Shown piece after piece: positions 10,359 to 20,750 of a stretch of 64,000 nt of DNA. The translations under genes were made by a program, and so were the position numbers. Under the pieces are notes generated by a model that saw only the letters and a list, made by a program, of their open reading frames with translations, was not told the DNA's origin and did not search any database. Numbering within the stretch: position 1 is the first letter of the stretch; each line of letters opens with the position of its first letter. This stretch comes from Dermanyssus gallinae (lineage: Eukaryota > Arthropoda > Arachnida > Mesostigmata > Dermanyssidae), in assembly GCA_003439945.1 (NCBI GenBank), contig QVRM01002457.1, forward strand, positions 636,501 through 700,500, given 5' to 3'.

Positions 10359-11484
10359 AAGAGAATAACCTGTAGAGAACAAAGCGCCGTATTGGCGAGA
10401 GACGACAAGACAGAATAACCACCAAATCTGCGAAGTTCCTGCCAAAGCAAAGCGAAAAGCTAAGTTTTTCGTTCGTCGCGGTGGTGACGACGACGATAAT
10501 ATAATAGAAATATTTTTTGTATTAATTTTATTTTTACCGAATGATTTCCAAACGGTAAATATACATGAAGACTGAACTCCCGATAGATGTATCAGTTTCT
10601 CCAGGCTTCTCCTACTCGAAAGCGTGTCAGGAATCATTCTTGCTTGCCCCCCCCCCCCTCCCCGTCGAACTTCTAAAGCGGCGCTCTACCTCAACGAGAA
10701 CAATTGAAGTGGTCAGATACTACTCCGCACATTGCAGCCGAATAGCCAAATCAAGCCGTTGCAAGCCTGCAGGTATCCTGAAGGCTAGACCTGGACTAAG
10801 GAACTACGTAACACCAAGCGAACGGCGAACGGCTTAGCAAGAAGAACCCCGCTTGGACGCTAATCAGGAGCAAAAGAGCGTGCGTCCCCGAAAGACGCTA
10901 TGCGGCATACGAGGCTAGATGCCGTTCCCCGCGGAACGACAGCTGTGCCGACGAGTTACAGCCAGTTCTTTCTCTCAGCGACAGGTGTTCAGCTGGGAGA
11001 CAACACTTCGTCATGGGGGCGGGCGGGGGTGCATGCCGGGGAAACAGTATCTTCGGGCAAGACGAGATCCCTAATGCTGTCGTCGAGGTGGGCAAGATGA
11101 TGCTTATCGAGCCCTTTCTCGTCTCGTCGAAGGCTCCAGCTGCGTCGGGTGCAACCAGCTTAGCGTCTGAAGACAATAACCTCACGGCACCGGTTATGTC
11201 AGCGAACACAACACCCTCAGGCAGAGCTCGACGGCAACGGTTGCTGCCACTGCTGCGATAAGTCTCATTGGTGACTCACAATAAAACCATACTAATACTG
11301 ATATCGGCCCTACTATATCATCGTGGACCACAGGATGGGAATGCTCGAAGAGCAGTTCAACTCCAATTAGCAGTAACGCCGCGAGTGACGACCGATTTGC
11401 GTTCACTGTTTCAATCAGCAGCACTCGAGACGTAATACCATGAAATGCGACAAGTTCGAACCAAAATAATAATAATATTAGTAA

Positions 11485-11485
11485 A

Positions 11486-11556
<71 letters not shown>
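11485..11556. repeat. (AAT)n microsatellite, about 24 units
   Basis: Pure aat/taa triplets over about 72 bases, preceded by a shorter interrupted AAT stretch from 11,465. The long Leu, Ile and Tyr runs predicted on the minus strand are this tract. Confidence 0.97.
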
Positions 11557-11558
<2 letters not shown>

Positions 11559-13559
11559 TAAGCAGAATAGTAGAAACAGAGATATACATAGGCCGACCGA
11601 TAAGCAGGCATATAGCTCGCAAGACGACTCCTCGTCTGCAGCAGACGCGGTCAACACGTCACTAGCCCTGATTGGCGGCAGCAATGTCGTCAGCATCAGT
11701 CCGATGCCCCCTAAGATATTGTACGTACCGAACAGACAAACAATCAGTTGCTTTTTCTAGCGTATTGCTAAATTGATCCGTAAAATAATTAACACAAGCA
11801 GTTAGGTGTTATTATGAACAATCAAAGAATATTACTGTGAAGGAATAAAAGCAATCCACAGCGATTGTCTTCAACGTCTTTGTATTATTATTATTCTTGT
11901 TTCTGTTACAACCTACCTACTCGGGCAACAAAAACAACGAACGTTGCTAGAGCACTTGCACTAGTTAGCGACAGATAACCACGCTCTACACACAAATAAG
12001 TGTGCCCACGGTTGTTTCAACCCATCAGTTCGTTATAGACCTAGCGGTACAGAAGAGAGACAAACACGAAACAAGCGATATGCAAGAAGAAATGAGCAAA
12101 GGCGTTGCAAAACTCGACGGTCGATGGGGGCAACGAATGATCTAATGAATGACATACATTATTGAGTACTTGAGCATGTCGAACTCGAAAGCATACAGCA
12201 TTTGTGGGAACGAACTTGATCGATAGGTGGGTGATTCGATCGGCCGATCGATTAATTAATTAATTAGCTAGTTAATTGCTCTAATTCGCTCTCGCTTGGA
12301 CGACGCCACCACCGCTGCTTGTTATGACGGATCTGTGCGCCGTACGGTGCCGGCACAGTTGCCCTCTTGCAGAAGTAACAATGCCATTCGTCGTTATCGG
12401 TGGCTGAGCACATAAGAAGATTACGTTAGCAATATAATACACGATGCTACCACTAAAAGTCCGGCGCCGCGACCATCATCGTCATCATCATCATCCTCAC
12501 CGCCAAAATGATCATGATCGTTATCGAGAACAACAAAGAAGCCGCAACAACAACAACATCAACAACAACAACAAACATACAAACGGCGGGATCAGCAATA
12601 ACGTCTAGACTCGTCATCATCGTATAAATAGCATCAACATGACGCTAAAAGTCCATGTACGTAGTAATCTGCATAACATATTATGCATACGTATAACATA
12701 CGTAGAACAACACGTCAATCCGTTACATCTGGCTAGATACGCAAGCTAGACACTCACACAGATAGGCATTACGAAGGACATCGCAATGCACAGTTCGCAA
12801 TTACAACGCTCACAACAGGCGAGCAAATGATCGCGTTCTTTCGTTAGCAAGCGATATATGTATGCCGAATTCCGTAGCCACTGCTAATGTTGTATGCTTC
12901 GCACGCCACACACAGCAGAGAATTAGTCCACAGACATGACAGCGCTGGCGGAATCATAAAAACTTGCATCAACTCACTAGTGCGAGACAACAGGCCGCTC
13001 TGACATAAGCGCAGATTTGAATTTTAATACAATCTGGTATCTGGCACACCAGAGGCTACAGGCCAACAATGCTTTGCACAGTTGTCGCTGCCTGTTCGGA
13101 CTCACTTTGTCATTCGGACATTTGGTTCAAAACAACATATTTATCACAAATAGTAACAGTAACCACCGAGCGCAATTGTCTACGCATACATATGAATCTA
13201 CCAATTTTAATGTCGCGTCTTGCACCATATGTTGTAAGTCGATAGACTATTAGCGCCTTATATATATGTGTGTGCAAAAGTGTCTACGTATAAGCCAATA
13301 TTTCACTGACATAACTAATTTCTACTACGACAGCGACGTTGCGTCTCTGCCCATCAGTCTTGGTCCCCAGGGCCTACCCCACATACTCGATTGAGATGTT
13401 CAGCTTTAGACTGGCTATATAGCTAGCGGTGGTGAATAGGACAGGAAACTATGTGGAATGAAGTACGCGCGGCAAATTTGGAAACTTCCGACCTGCAAGA
13501 GACCGGCGAGACGCTGGCCCAGACAGATGGAAGCAATTTCGATGTCAGAAGGCGAGAGA

Positions 13560-13675
13560 GAGAGACAGGGTGTGAGAGAACGATAGGAGGAGGAGAAAAA
13601 GAGTGTGGGAAAATGATAGGAGGAGAAACAGAGTGTGAGAGAATGATAGGAAGAGAAAAGAGTGTGTGAGAGCGA
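13560..13675. repeat. Imperfect GA-rich tandem repeat, about 30-bp unit, four copies
   Basis: The motif gtgtgagagaatgatagga with variants recurs four times with spacers of gaggagaaa type. Confidence 0.75.
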
Positions 13676-14261
13676 GAGATTTAGGAAGAGAGAGAGAGAG
13701 AAATGAGAGGGCGGATAAAGATATTGGCTGTGAGGGCACAAATGCAGTGTGCGTACGTACACCCGAGGGCCAGCGAGGGCCGACGACTTCAAACACCTCA
13801 AACAAACATCCAATAACGACTTCGAGTATACGTCGGTAAACAGCAGCGCCGGCGGCGGCGGCGGTGCATGCACGTCGCCTAAGACGTTCTCGTCGTTGAA
13901 CCACTTGAGCGACGTCGACTTTCGCTACGCGTATACATACGGAAGTCTGCTCGCTCCTCCCAGGACGGCGAGCCACAAAACGCTACTCTTTAATGAACTG
14001 CCAAACCTACCACTGCATCTGTGCAGCTGCCGTAGCAGCTTTGGCTGTGATCATTAGTTGAGATAGTTAATATGATTATTATTGAGGGCCGTCCTGTCAA
14101 AACGACGTTGACGACGACGACGACACGAATTCCTGTCGTGGTCGTCGTCGTCGTCGAATCCATTAGCAATCCATCGCCACCATATACTACCCACTACTAT
14201 AAACCCATACAACTAGTTTACTACATGATCACACACTAAATCGCTATGTGATGATGACTAA

Positions 14262-14363
14262 AGATGATGCACACAGAGAGTGGTAGAGAAAGATGATGCA
14301 CACAGAGAGTGGTAGAGAAAGATGATGCACACAGAGAGTGGTAGAGAAAGATGATGCACACAG
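14262..14363. repeat. 29-bp tandem repeat, three perfect copies plus a partial
   Basis: Copies at 14,262-14,290, 14,291-14,319 and 14,320-14,348 are identical, and a partial copy runs from 14,349 to about 14,363. The unit starts agatgatgcacacagaga and ends tggtagagaa. Perfect identity indicates a recent expansion. Confidence 0.95.
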
Positions 14364-15548
14364 AATGGTAAATCAACGAGACAATGCTTCGCGACGAGTT
14401 GAATCCTGTCGCCGGCGGCACGCACGACTTTGACTTTGGTGGTGAGTTGAGTTGCTGTGCCGAGCAGAGCAGAACTAGTAGAACTGCAGCCATCCTCTGC
14501 GTCTCGGCGTGTGTGTATCTCTATCGCTCTCCGTTTGTCCGCCATTGAATTCAAATTGTCCACACCCCCCGACCGACCGACCGACCGACCAACCGACCCC
14601 ACCTGCACCTCTGACCCGGCCCGCGCTCCCCCCGCGACTTTGCCGAGCGGCTTCCGCACGACTCGGGCGCAGGGGGGGGGGGGACGACGACGACGGATAT
14701 CGGATGCGATACCACCGATTGCTTCAGGCAATCGCGCGCCTTTCGTGGACTGCTGCTTGGCTGGTTGGCTGGTTGCCTGGACTGCGGAGCGCATATTCGA
14801 TATTACGACCAGTATCTGTCCGCCGCGCATGTAAGACGCCACCGCATTGCGTGGCACGGATATCAATCAATCGCGCTCTCGCTATCTCTCACTCTCGATC
14901 TCGTTGTCTCGCTATCTCCGTCTCTCGCTGTCTCTCTGTTTGTCTGTTTGCCGACGTATGTCGATGAACGCCGCCGCCACCGCCGCCGCCATTGCCGGAC
15001 CACCTAACGTAAACCTCCCAGCCAGACGGCGGGGGGCTGGGAAGTCACCATTCTTTGGAATGTCATTGCCGCGCCACCGTCGTCGTCACCACACATTTCA
15101 ATGCATTACTCGTCTCAGCCGCTACAGTAACAGTGGACATATGGACGGACGGGCGAACGGACGAACGGACGAACCGACGGACAAGGATCAAGGTCGAAAG
15201 AACGCCAGTCAATCAGACTGCAGTCTGTCTGACCGTCTGTCTATCTGTCTGTCTGACAGTGCAGCCTTCTCCTCCTCCTCCCAGCATCCCAGGCATCCGA
15301 AGCAGGCATCGATGCTAATTAAATCATCGATACAATGCGCTACTATTATTAGGCGCACACTCTGCCCCCGGGTTCGGGTTCGGACTGTCCGGTCAGTCGA
15401 CCGATGACTACTGACCTCGGACCGATTCCGACTACTCTGGAACACCACCCACTGACATCACCGCTTGGTGTGTGAGTGTGTGTGTGTGTGTGTGTGGGGC
15501 GCATTTTTGTCATCCATTTGGTCGCTTGGCGTCAATTCGTCTAGAGGC

Positions 15549-15576
15549 AACGACGACGACGACGACGACGACGACA
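15549..15576. repeat. (GAC)n microsatellite
   Basis: About nine GAC units immediately before the CAA-rich minisatellite. Confidence 0.9.
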
Positions 15577-15590
15577 ACGACAACGGTGGT

Positions 15591-16059
15591 AACGCGATAT
15601 AGTGCAGCAACAACACCGGCAACGCGACATAGTGCAACAACAAACGCTGCAATACCAACAACAACAACAACAGCGGCAACGCGATATAGTGCAACAACAA
15701 ACACTGCAATAACAACAACAACAGCGGCAACGCGATATAGTGCAACAACAAACGCTGCAATACCAACAACAGCGGCAACGCGATATAGTGCAACAACAAA
15801 CACTGCAATACCAACAACAACAGCGGCAACGCGATATAGTGCAACAACAAACGCTGCAATACCAACAACAGCGGCAACGCGATATAGTGCAACAACAAAC
15901 GCTGCAATACCAACAACAACAACAGCGGCAACGCGATATAGTGCAACAACAAACACTGCAATAACAACAACAACAGCGGCAACGCGATATAGTGCAACAA
16001 CAAACGCTGCAATAACACAACAACAACAACAACAACGGTGGCAACGCGATAGAGTGCAA
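15591..16059. repeat. Minisatellite, about ten copies, 48-57 bp unit
   Basis: A core aacgcgatatagtgcaacaa followed by acgctgcaat or acactgcaat and a CAA/CAG spacer recurs with starts at 15591, 15621, 15678, 15729, 15777, 15828, 15876, 15930, 15981 and 16043. Unit lengths are 30, 57, 51, 48, 51, 48, 54, 51 and 62 bases. Nearly all are multiples of three because copies differ by whole CAA triplets. As a result both strands stay open for about 200 codons, but the products are low-complexity (Q/T or V/A/C/L) and I do not call a gene. Confidence 0.95.
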
Positions 16060-16069
16060 TAGCTACAGC

Positions 16070-16751
16070 GGCAGTTACAACACCTGCACGCCATCTGGCG
16101 GCAGTAATGATGACAACATCGACAATCACGACAACAACAGCAACAACAACAGAAACAGCCACAATAGTTACCCCACCTCACCGCGGTCCAAAGCACAATG
16201 CTATGCGCGTTTATTGAAATCTAATAAACTCGCAACGTTTACGGGGTTTACGTGTGTCTGTGTGTGTGTGTGTTTGAGATTACGGGCAAGCAGGCACATT
16301 GACGCGCGATGTACGCGCGATATGTACACATACATGACACGCTCGTCGCCAGATAGCACGATGCACGATGTCGAAAGCATTGCGTGTCAATATGCACAAT
16401 TCTCCATACTCTATCGTCGCATAGTAGCAGTAGTAGTAGTAGTAGTAGAAGTCGTATTGCACACGTGTTGGCGTTCGACTATGGAGCTACGTTCGAATGT
16501 TGAAACAATTCGCTTCAATCCTACGACTTCAACAACCCGACCGACCCGCGCCTCGCCTAGCTGAAGGAGCAGCTCGACGTGGCAGACGTCAAGCAAGCGA
16601 CAGACAGAATCCACGAGATTCTCCATGCCCACTCACAGAATGCCGTACTACACGCGGCCATGAAATGATGGCATCATGTATTCATTGCTCGTTGCCGCAT
16701 ACGTGATGAAGCTTGCACTTCTCTCCTCTCCGCACTTCTCTATCTGTCTTC

Positions 16752-16782
<31 letters not shown>

Positions 16783-17103
16783 TATAGTCTCTAGTCGAAT
16801 ATTCTATCGTTCGGGCTCTTATTCACATCAAGCCAAGCCACCGACACAAAGTGGTCGTCGTAGGCTGTGTCTTCAGCCAACACGTAAAGCTCGACAGCCA
16901 CCATTCTCGTTCCGCCGCACAATTCAAGACAGTCCATCCAAGGCGGCAACAACGTGATTGTAGCTTAGCTGCATTCGATGACTGAGTATTTCGTTTTGAG
17001 AAACTCTTAAAACTCTTGTTGTTGTTGTTGTTGTTGTTGGTCTATACGACTCGATCCTAGGCGCTATCATGTGTTTATGTTAACTTTCCGTCGTTTTTAA
17101 TCT

Positions 17104-17135
<32 letters not shown>

Positions 17136-17809
17136 AAGGCGGTATTATAACACACACGAACTACTGTTTCAACAGGGCACAACGCAACCGCTCTTCGCAC
17201 CGACGCACCGAAGGCTTGGACGAAAATCTTCTCTCATCGACGAACGAGCTGCCGCTACCAAACCTTCGTCGTCGTCACCCCGTTTCCATTACACCATCAT
17301 TCCCGTTTCGTTCCCGATCATCTCCCTGCCATCTGTCGTCTGCCGCTGATTTTTGTTGTTGCATTTGCTGTTTCGGTGTCTAGCATTCGACCAAAACCGT
17401 TCGCCGCGACCACCGCCACCACCACCACCACCGCTGGCCACTTTTTGTCCAGTCGGTTGTACAGCCCTTTGTCGCTCCCCTCTCTCGCTGACAGCCACAA
17501 CAGGCAGGCTGGGGAAGTGGGGATTGGGGGGCTCTCGTTTCTCACAAGAAACGAAGAAAGGAAAGCCGCTCGCCCAACCACACCCGCCTAAACAACCTGA
17601 CCATCATCGCGCATCAGTGTGCAGTGTTGAACGAACGACGGCGCGAACAAGATGTAGTCCCGCCAGCACCTCTTATAACAGCTCTATTTCTGTTTGCACT
17701 CGAATGGCCGGCCGTCTCCACCGGTCTCCACTAGTCGACTCGAGTCGAGAAACTGAAGTAGACAACGCAGCGCTCGAGTTGTGGTTGTTGTTGTTGATGA
17801 TGATGATGC

Positions 17810-17852
<43 letters not shown>

Positions 17853-18990
17853 GCTGCTGCTGCTGCTACTCCTAGTGCAGCGGTCCTCACCCGCCGGTTA
17901 GGCCTTCTTCTTTCTCCCTGCAGGCAAGCAACGCTGTGTTTTCCATTTTTCAGCTTCACTGGCTTTCTTTTTCTTTTCACGTATACTTAGTGGAACGAGT
18001 GCTAAAAACAAAAACAGCATTACGGTAGCATTTTGCCTGCTTTTACCATGGTTGTTGCTCTTCTTGATGCTGCTGTTGCTGCTGTTGTTGATGATGATAT
18101 TGTACTTGCTGTTGTTGCTGATGATGCTTTTGTTGGCCTTCGTCGTTATCGATGTTATTGCTGCTGTTGTTGTTTTTATTGTTGTTGTTGTCATTGGAGC
18201 TTTTTCGCTGTTGTGTGTAATGTCGTCACCGTATCGGTGTTATCCAATTCGTTGCCTTCCTCCATCAAATAAACGTAGCCGTGTGCCGCTCAAAGAGCAG
18301 ACACAGCGAGGAGCACGGCAGAGGCAGACGCGTTTCTACAACTACAGCACCCATCTCCCCCGAGCCCATGTGGGGTAGCTGTACTCTTCTTAGTAGGTAG
18401 AAACAGCAGCAGTAGTCGGTGTAGTAGTTGTCGTAGTACCAGTAGTAGTAGTAGTAGTAGTGGTAGTAGGACAAGGACAAAGTGCTAGTGGTCTTGGTAG
18501 CAGTGTGGAGGCATCTAGTAGCCCCGGTCACGGTTCACAGGTCCCACCCCCTCCCCCCGCGCCCCGCCTTCCTTCTGCAGGTGCCGCCAAACGGCAATAG
18601 CTCATGGCGACATGGCCGCAGTTGCCGCGTCGAGATTGGACAGTCAATGTGCCAGCACGCATGCCGCGAAGGAAAAATCTCTTTTCCAACTCGGCGATAC
18701 AACGGTGACGATGACAACAGCAGCAACGACAACAGCAACAACAACAGCAAAAGCAGCAGCAGCAGCAACAACAACAACATCATGATGCTGCCCATGAAAG
18801 CCTGTCCTGCCCGTTCTTTCGAAACGGAACAGACCACTGCAAATAGCTAGCCTACCGTCCGGCTGGCCATAAAGAGCTCGAAGCGCGGTACAACCGGACC
18901 CATTTGCCACTGGGTTTGCAACACGTCGAAGGCTCTCGCTCACCATACATACCAAAGCAATATATACACACATGGACAAACGTGTATATA
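16070..18990 (-). other. Intronic block, triplet repeats plus an exon-like segment at 16.5 kb
   Basis: Holds GTA triplets (about 16,425-16,448), TA tracts (about 16,752-16,788 and 17,103-17,132), TTG (about 17,018-17,040), a TTG/ATG/CTG compound tract (about 17,780-17,870), GTA (about 18,436-18,462) and CAA/CAG (about 18,720-18,778). Apart from the segment at 16,504-16,668 nothing gene-like is recognised. Confidence 0.6.
16504..16668 (+). pseudogene. Unrecognised coding-like segment with one in-frame TAG
   Basis: Between an in-frame TGA at 16,501 and a terminal TGA at 16,666-16,668 the plus strand reads as ordinary protein: NNSLQSYDFNNPTDPRLA, then TAG at 16,558-16,560, then LKEQLDVADVKQATDRIHEI and a helical end NAVLHAAMK. 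The part after TAG is 35 residues, amphipathic and free of triplet bias. The TAG could be the AG of a splice acceptor (cctcgcctag), making 16,561-16,668 a terminal exon, or a nonsense mutation in a gene fragment. I recognise no family. It lies on the strand opposite to the KH gene. Chance is not excluded for so short a piece. Confidence 0.3.

Positions 18991-18993
<3 letters not shown>

Positions 18994-19055
<62 letters not shown>
18994..19055. repeat. (TA)n microsatellite, about 31 units
   Basis: Nearly uninterrupted TA alternation over about 62 bases. Confidence 0.95.
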
Positions 19056-19057
<2 letters not shown>

Positions 19058-19446
19058 AGCTCCCAGACGCCACCGGCAATAGCGTTTCGAACGCTCCCCT
19101 ACTAGCGTTTTTCGCATCTTCCTAGCCTTGCTTCTTTTGCTCTTTTTCCTCTCGGCCATTGTCCTGTTCTGCTGTTCACTCACAAACATAGAAGGGCTTT
19201 TATCTATTTAGCTGGGGGCCATTTTTAGATAGCTGTGGCAGGCGATGGTGGTGGTGGTGGTCGACGGCTGGTGCTGCTGCTGGTGCTGCTGTTGTTGTTA
19301 TTGTTGTTGCTATTTGCCTCACTGCTGCTGTCGGTACTGCTTCGCTCCTTTCCTACCGTCCATGTCATCATCTATAACCCTACGAACAGGTTGAGTTCGA
19401 GGCTTCCAGAAATGTATTGATCACTCCTACACATACAATAACTCAA

Positions 19447-19447
<1 letters not shown>

Positions 19448-19518
<71 letters not shown>
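19448..19518. repeat. Compound (CA)n(TA)n microsatellite
   Basis: Six CA units pass into about 30 TA units. It directly precedes the first copy of the 130-bp module at 19,531. Confidence 0.95.
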
Positions 19519-19520
<2 letters not shown>

Positions 19521-19530
19521 ATACAGACAT

Positions 19531-19831
19531 GTGTAATATGATTACTCGCACACAACATAGGTGTCAGTTAATCGTAAACTCCACCCCCCCTACACTCCCC
19601 TAGTTTGATCTTGACGTATTGCTGTTGTGACGCCGATGGTTACCGATTGAACTGCACGCACTTGTTTAAATATTTTGTTAAAAAAAAAATATATATATAT
19701 ATAATGTGATTAATACCACACAACATAGGCGTCCGTTAATCGTTAACCACACCCCTCACTCCCCTAGTCTAATCTTGACGGATTGCTGTTATGACACAGA
19801 TGGTTGCAGATTAAGTTACACGTACTTGTTT
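19531..19831. repeat. Diverged direct repeat of about 130 bp, each copy preceded by a TA tract
   Basis: Copy 1 (19,531-19,667) and copy 2 (19,699-19,831) share cacaacatagg, gttaatcg, cactcccctagt, atcttgacg, attgctgtt and acttgttt in the same order and spacing, with scattered substitutions. Each copy follows a TA run (19,459-19,518 and about 19,689-19,702). The module may be a small mobile or satellite-like element carrying its own microsatellite. Confidence 0.8.
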
Positions 19832-19933
19832 GATAGAATTCATTGAACGACCGAACTTAGCGGTTCTGCAATGACGCCCCTCGCCATCGCATGATCTGCA
19901 GTTCTGCAAGCCCCCCCTGGTTTGGAATACTGA

Positions 19934-20750
19934 ATGTTGTCTGAAGCTATGCAGCTAGTACCAGATCCCTTATTTCATGATGTTGGCACTGTACTTTTCA
20001 CGGAAGTATTTCTTCGGGAGGGATTGTATCTCGATGAGATGCGAGGATTCCACCTGTTGGCATGCCTTCCTGAGAGTGGTTGCGGTAGACCAGTAGGAGA
20101 GATTTCGTTAGCTAACGCTCATCTCAGATAGATTCAATTTCGCATTTCTCTATCTGCCACCTCACTGCAATGATGTTAGTGATGCAGTCTGTACGGGAAT
20201 AGCGGATCATGATCTACAGTTGCCTACCGTTGTGGCCTATAACTGCAACTATCGTATTGACTCTGGCGACAAAGGACAAGGACCGATAGAGCTTCTGTAA
20301 TCCGAAGGCTTGTGCAAATTACCGTGATCGGAGCGGAAGAAGTACCATCGACCTTTCTGTTCCATAATCTCGAATATCCGAGGGAGTTTCTAAGGTGCGA
20401 ACACAAGTCCATGCAGATGGGACAGCCTATTGACGTGAACCATGGAAATAGCACCCGTAAAAACTGCAATAGTCAAAGGGAAGTCCCGTCGGAAGCGGGC
20501 GAAGCCGTGGTTTACTCGGGCCTGCTATCTGCAACGTGACGAAGCTTTGAACTCCGACCCCCAGACAATTGCAAAACGTAGACGGTTCTATGGACAAAAT
20601 AGGGCCGATTTTGTCCTATTTTGTCCAAATACAAGCAGCTGCTTGACTTCGCTGTTCAACCAGATAGTCGACGAGGGAGACGCAAATACCCAAGTCCTGG
20701 CACCGCGCCAGATTATCCCTAATATTCAAAGGAAAGCGCGACCATAATGT
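19934..20750 (+). mobile_element. Decayed non-LTR retrotransposon (LINE) fragment: endonuclease and linker
   Basis: Plus-strand reading frames match the order of an apurinic-like endonuclease domain of LINE elements. First comes VLFTEVFLREGLYLDEM with CGRPVGEIS, resembling the VLTET..GRPSGGIS block of these elements (frame ending 20,131). In a second frame follow FLYLPPHCNDVSDAV and LQLPTVVAYNCNYRID, matching the family GGDFNCRID block (about 20,140-20,290). In a third frame comes RAKPWFTRACYLQRDEAL, the KPWFT-type linker before reverse transcriptase (20,442-20,747). Frames change at least twice and stops interrupt, so it is inactive. No reverse transcriptase domain, poly-A tail or target duplication could be identified. 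Assignment to LINEs is good; the clade is unknown. Confidence 0.75.

Larger units (their letters stand above)
8140..11460 (-). other. Intronic block, no recognised gene
   Basis: Read as the start of the intron upstream of the 8139 acceptor. It contains a long TA tract (8295-8368), duplicated short segments at 8700-8770, CAA tracts (about 9088-9116, 9146-9167), TTG/CTG (about 9597-9660) and GA (about 9823-9842). The interval 10,670-11,460 is free of simple repeats and open on both strands for 70-100 codons, but I recognise no protein in it. Confidence 0.6.
11557..15540 (-). other. Intronic block, no recognised gene
   Basis: AT-richer, relatively repeat-poor DNA at 11,560-13,400 with an ATTA-rich palindromic patch near 12,235-12,280. 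GA-rich imperfect repeats follow at 13,560-13,700, GAC/GTC inverted triplets at about 14,105-14,155, a 29-bp tandem repeat at 14,262 and tetranucleotide CGAC near 14,570-14,590. No exon is recognised. Confidence 0.6.

Noticed and set aside
14262..14363. CRISPR-like array
   Set aside because: Copies abut without unique spacers; it is an ordinary tandem repeat in a eukaryotic intron.
15458..16196. Frames of about 200-234 codons on both strands
   Set aside because: They are translations of a CAA-rich minisatellite and a GAC tract, of very low complexity, with no start context or domain.
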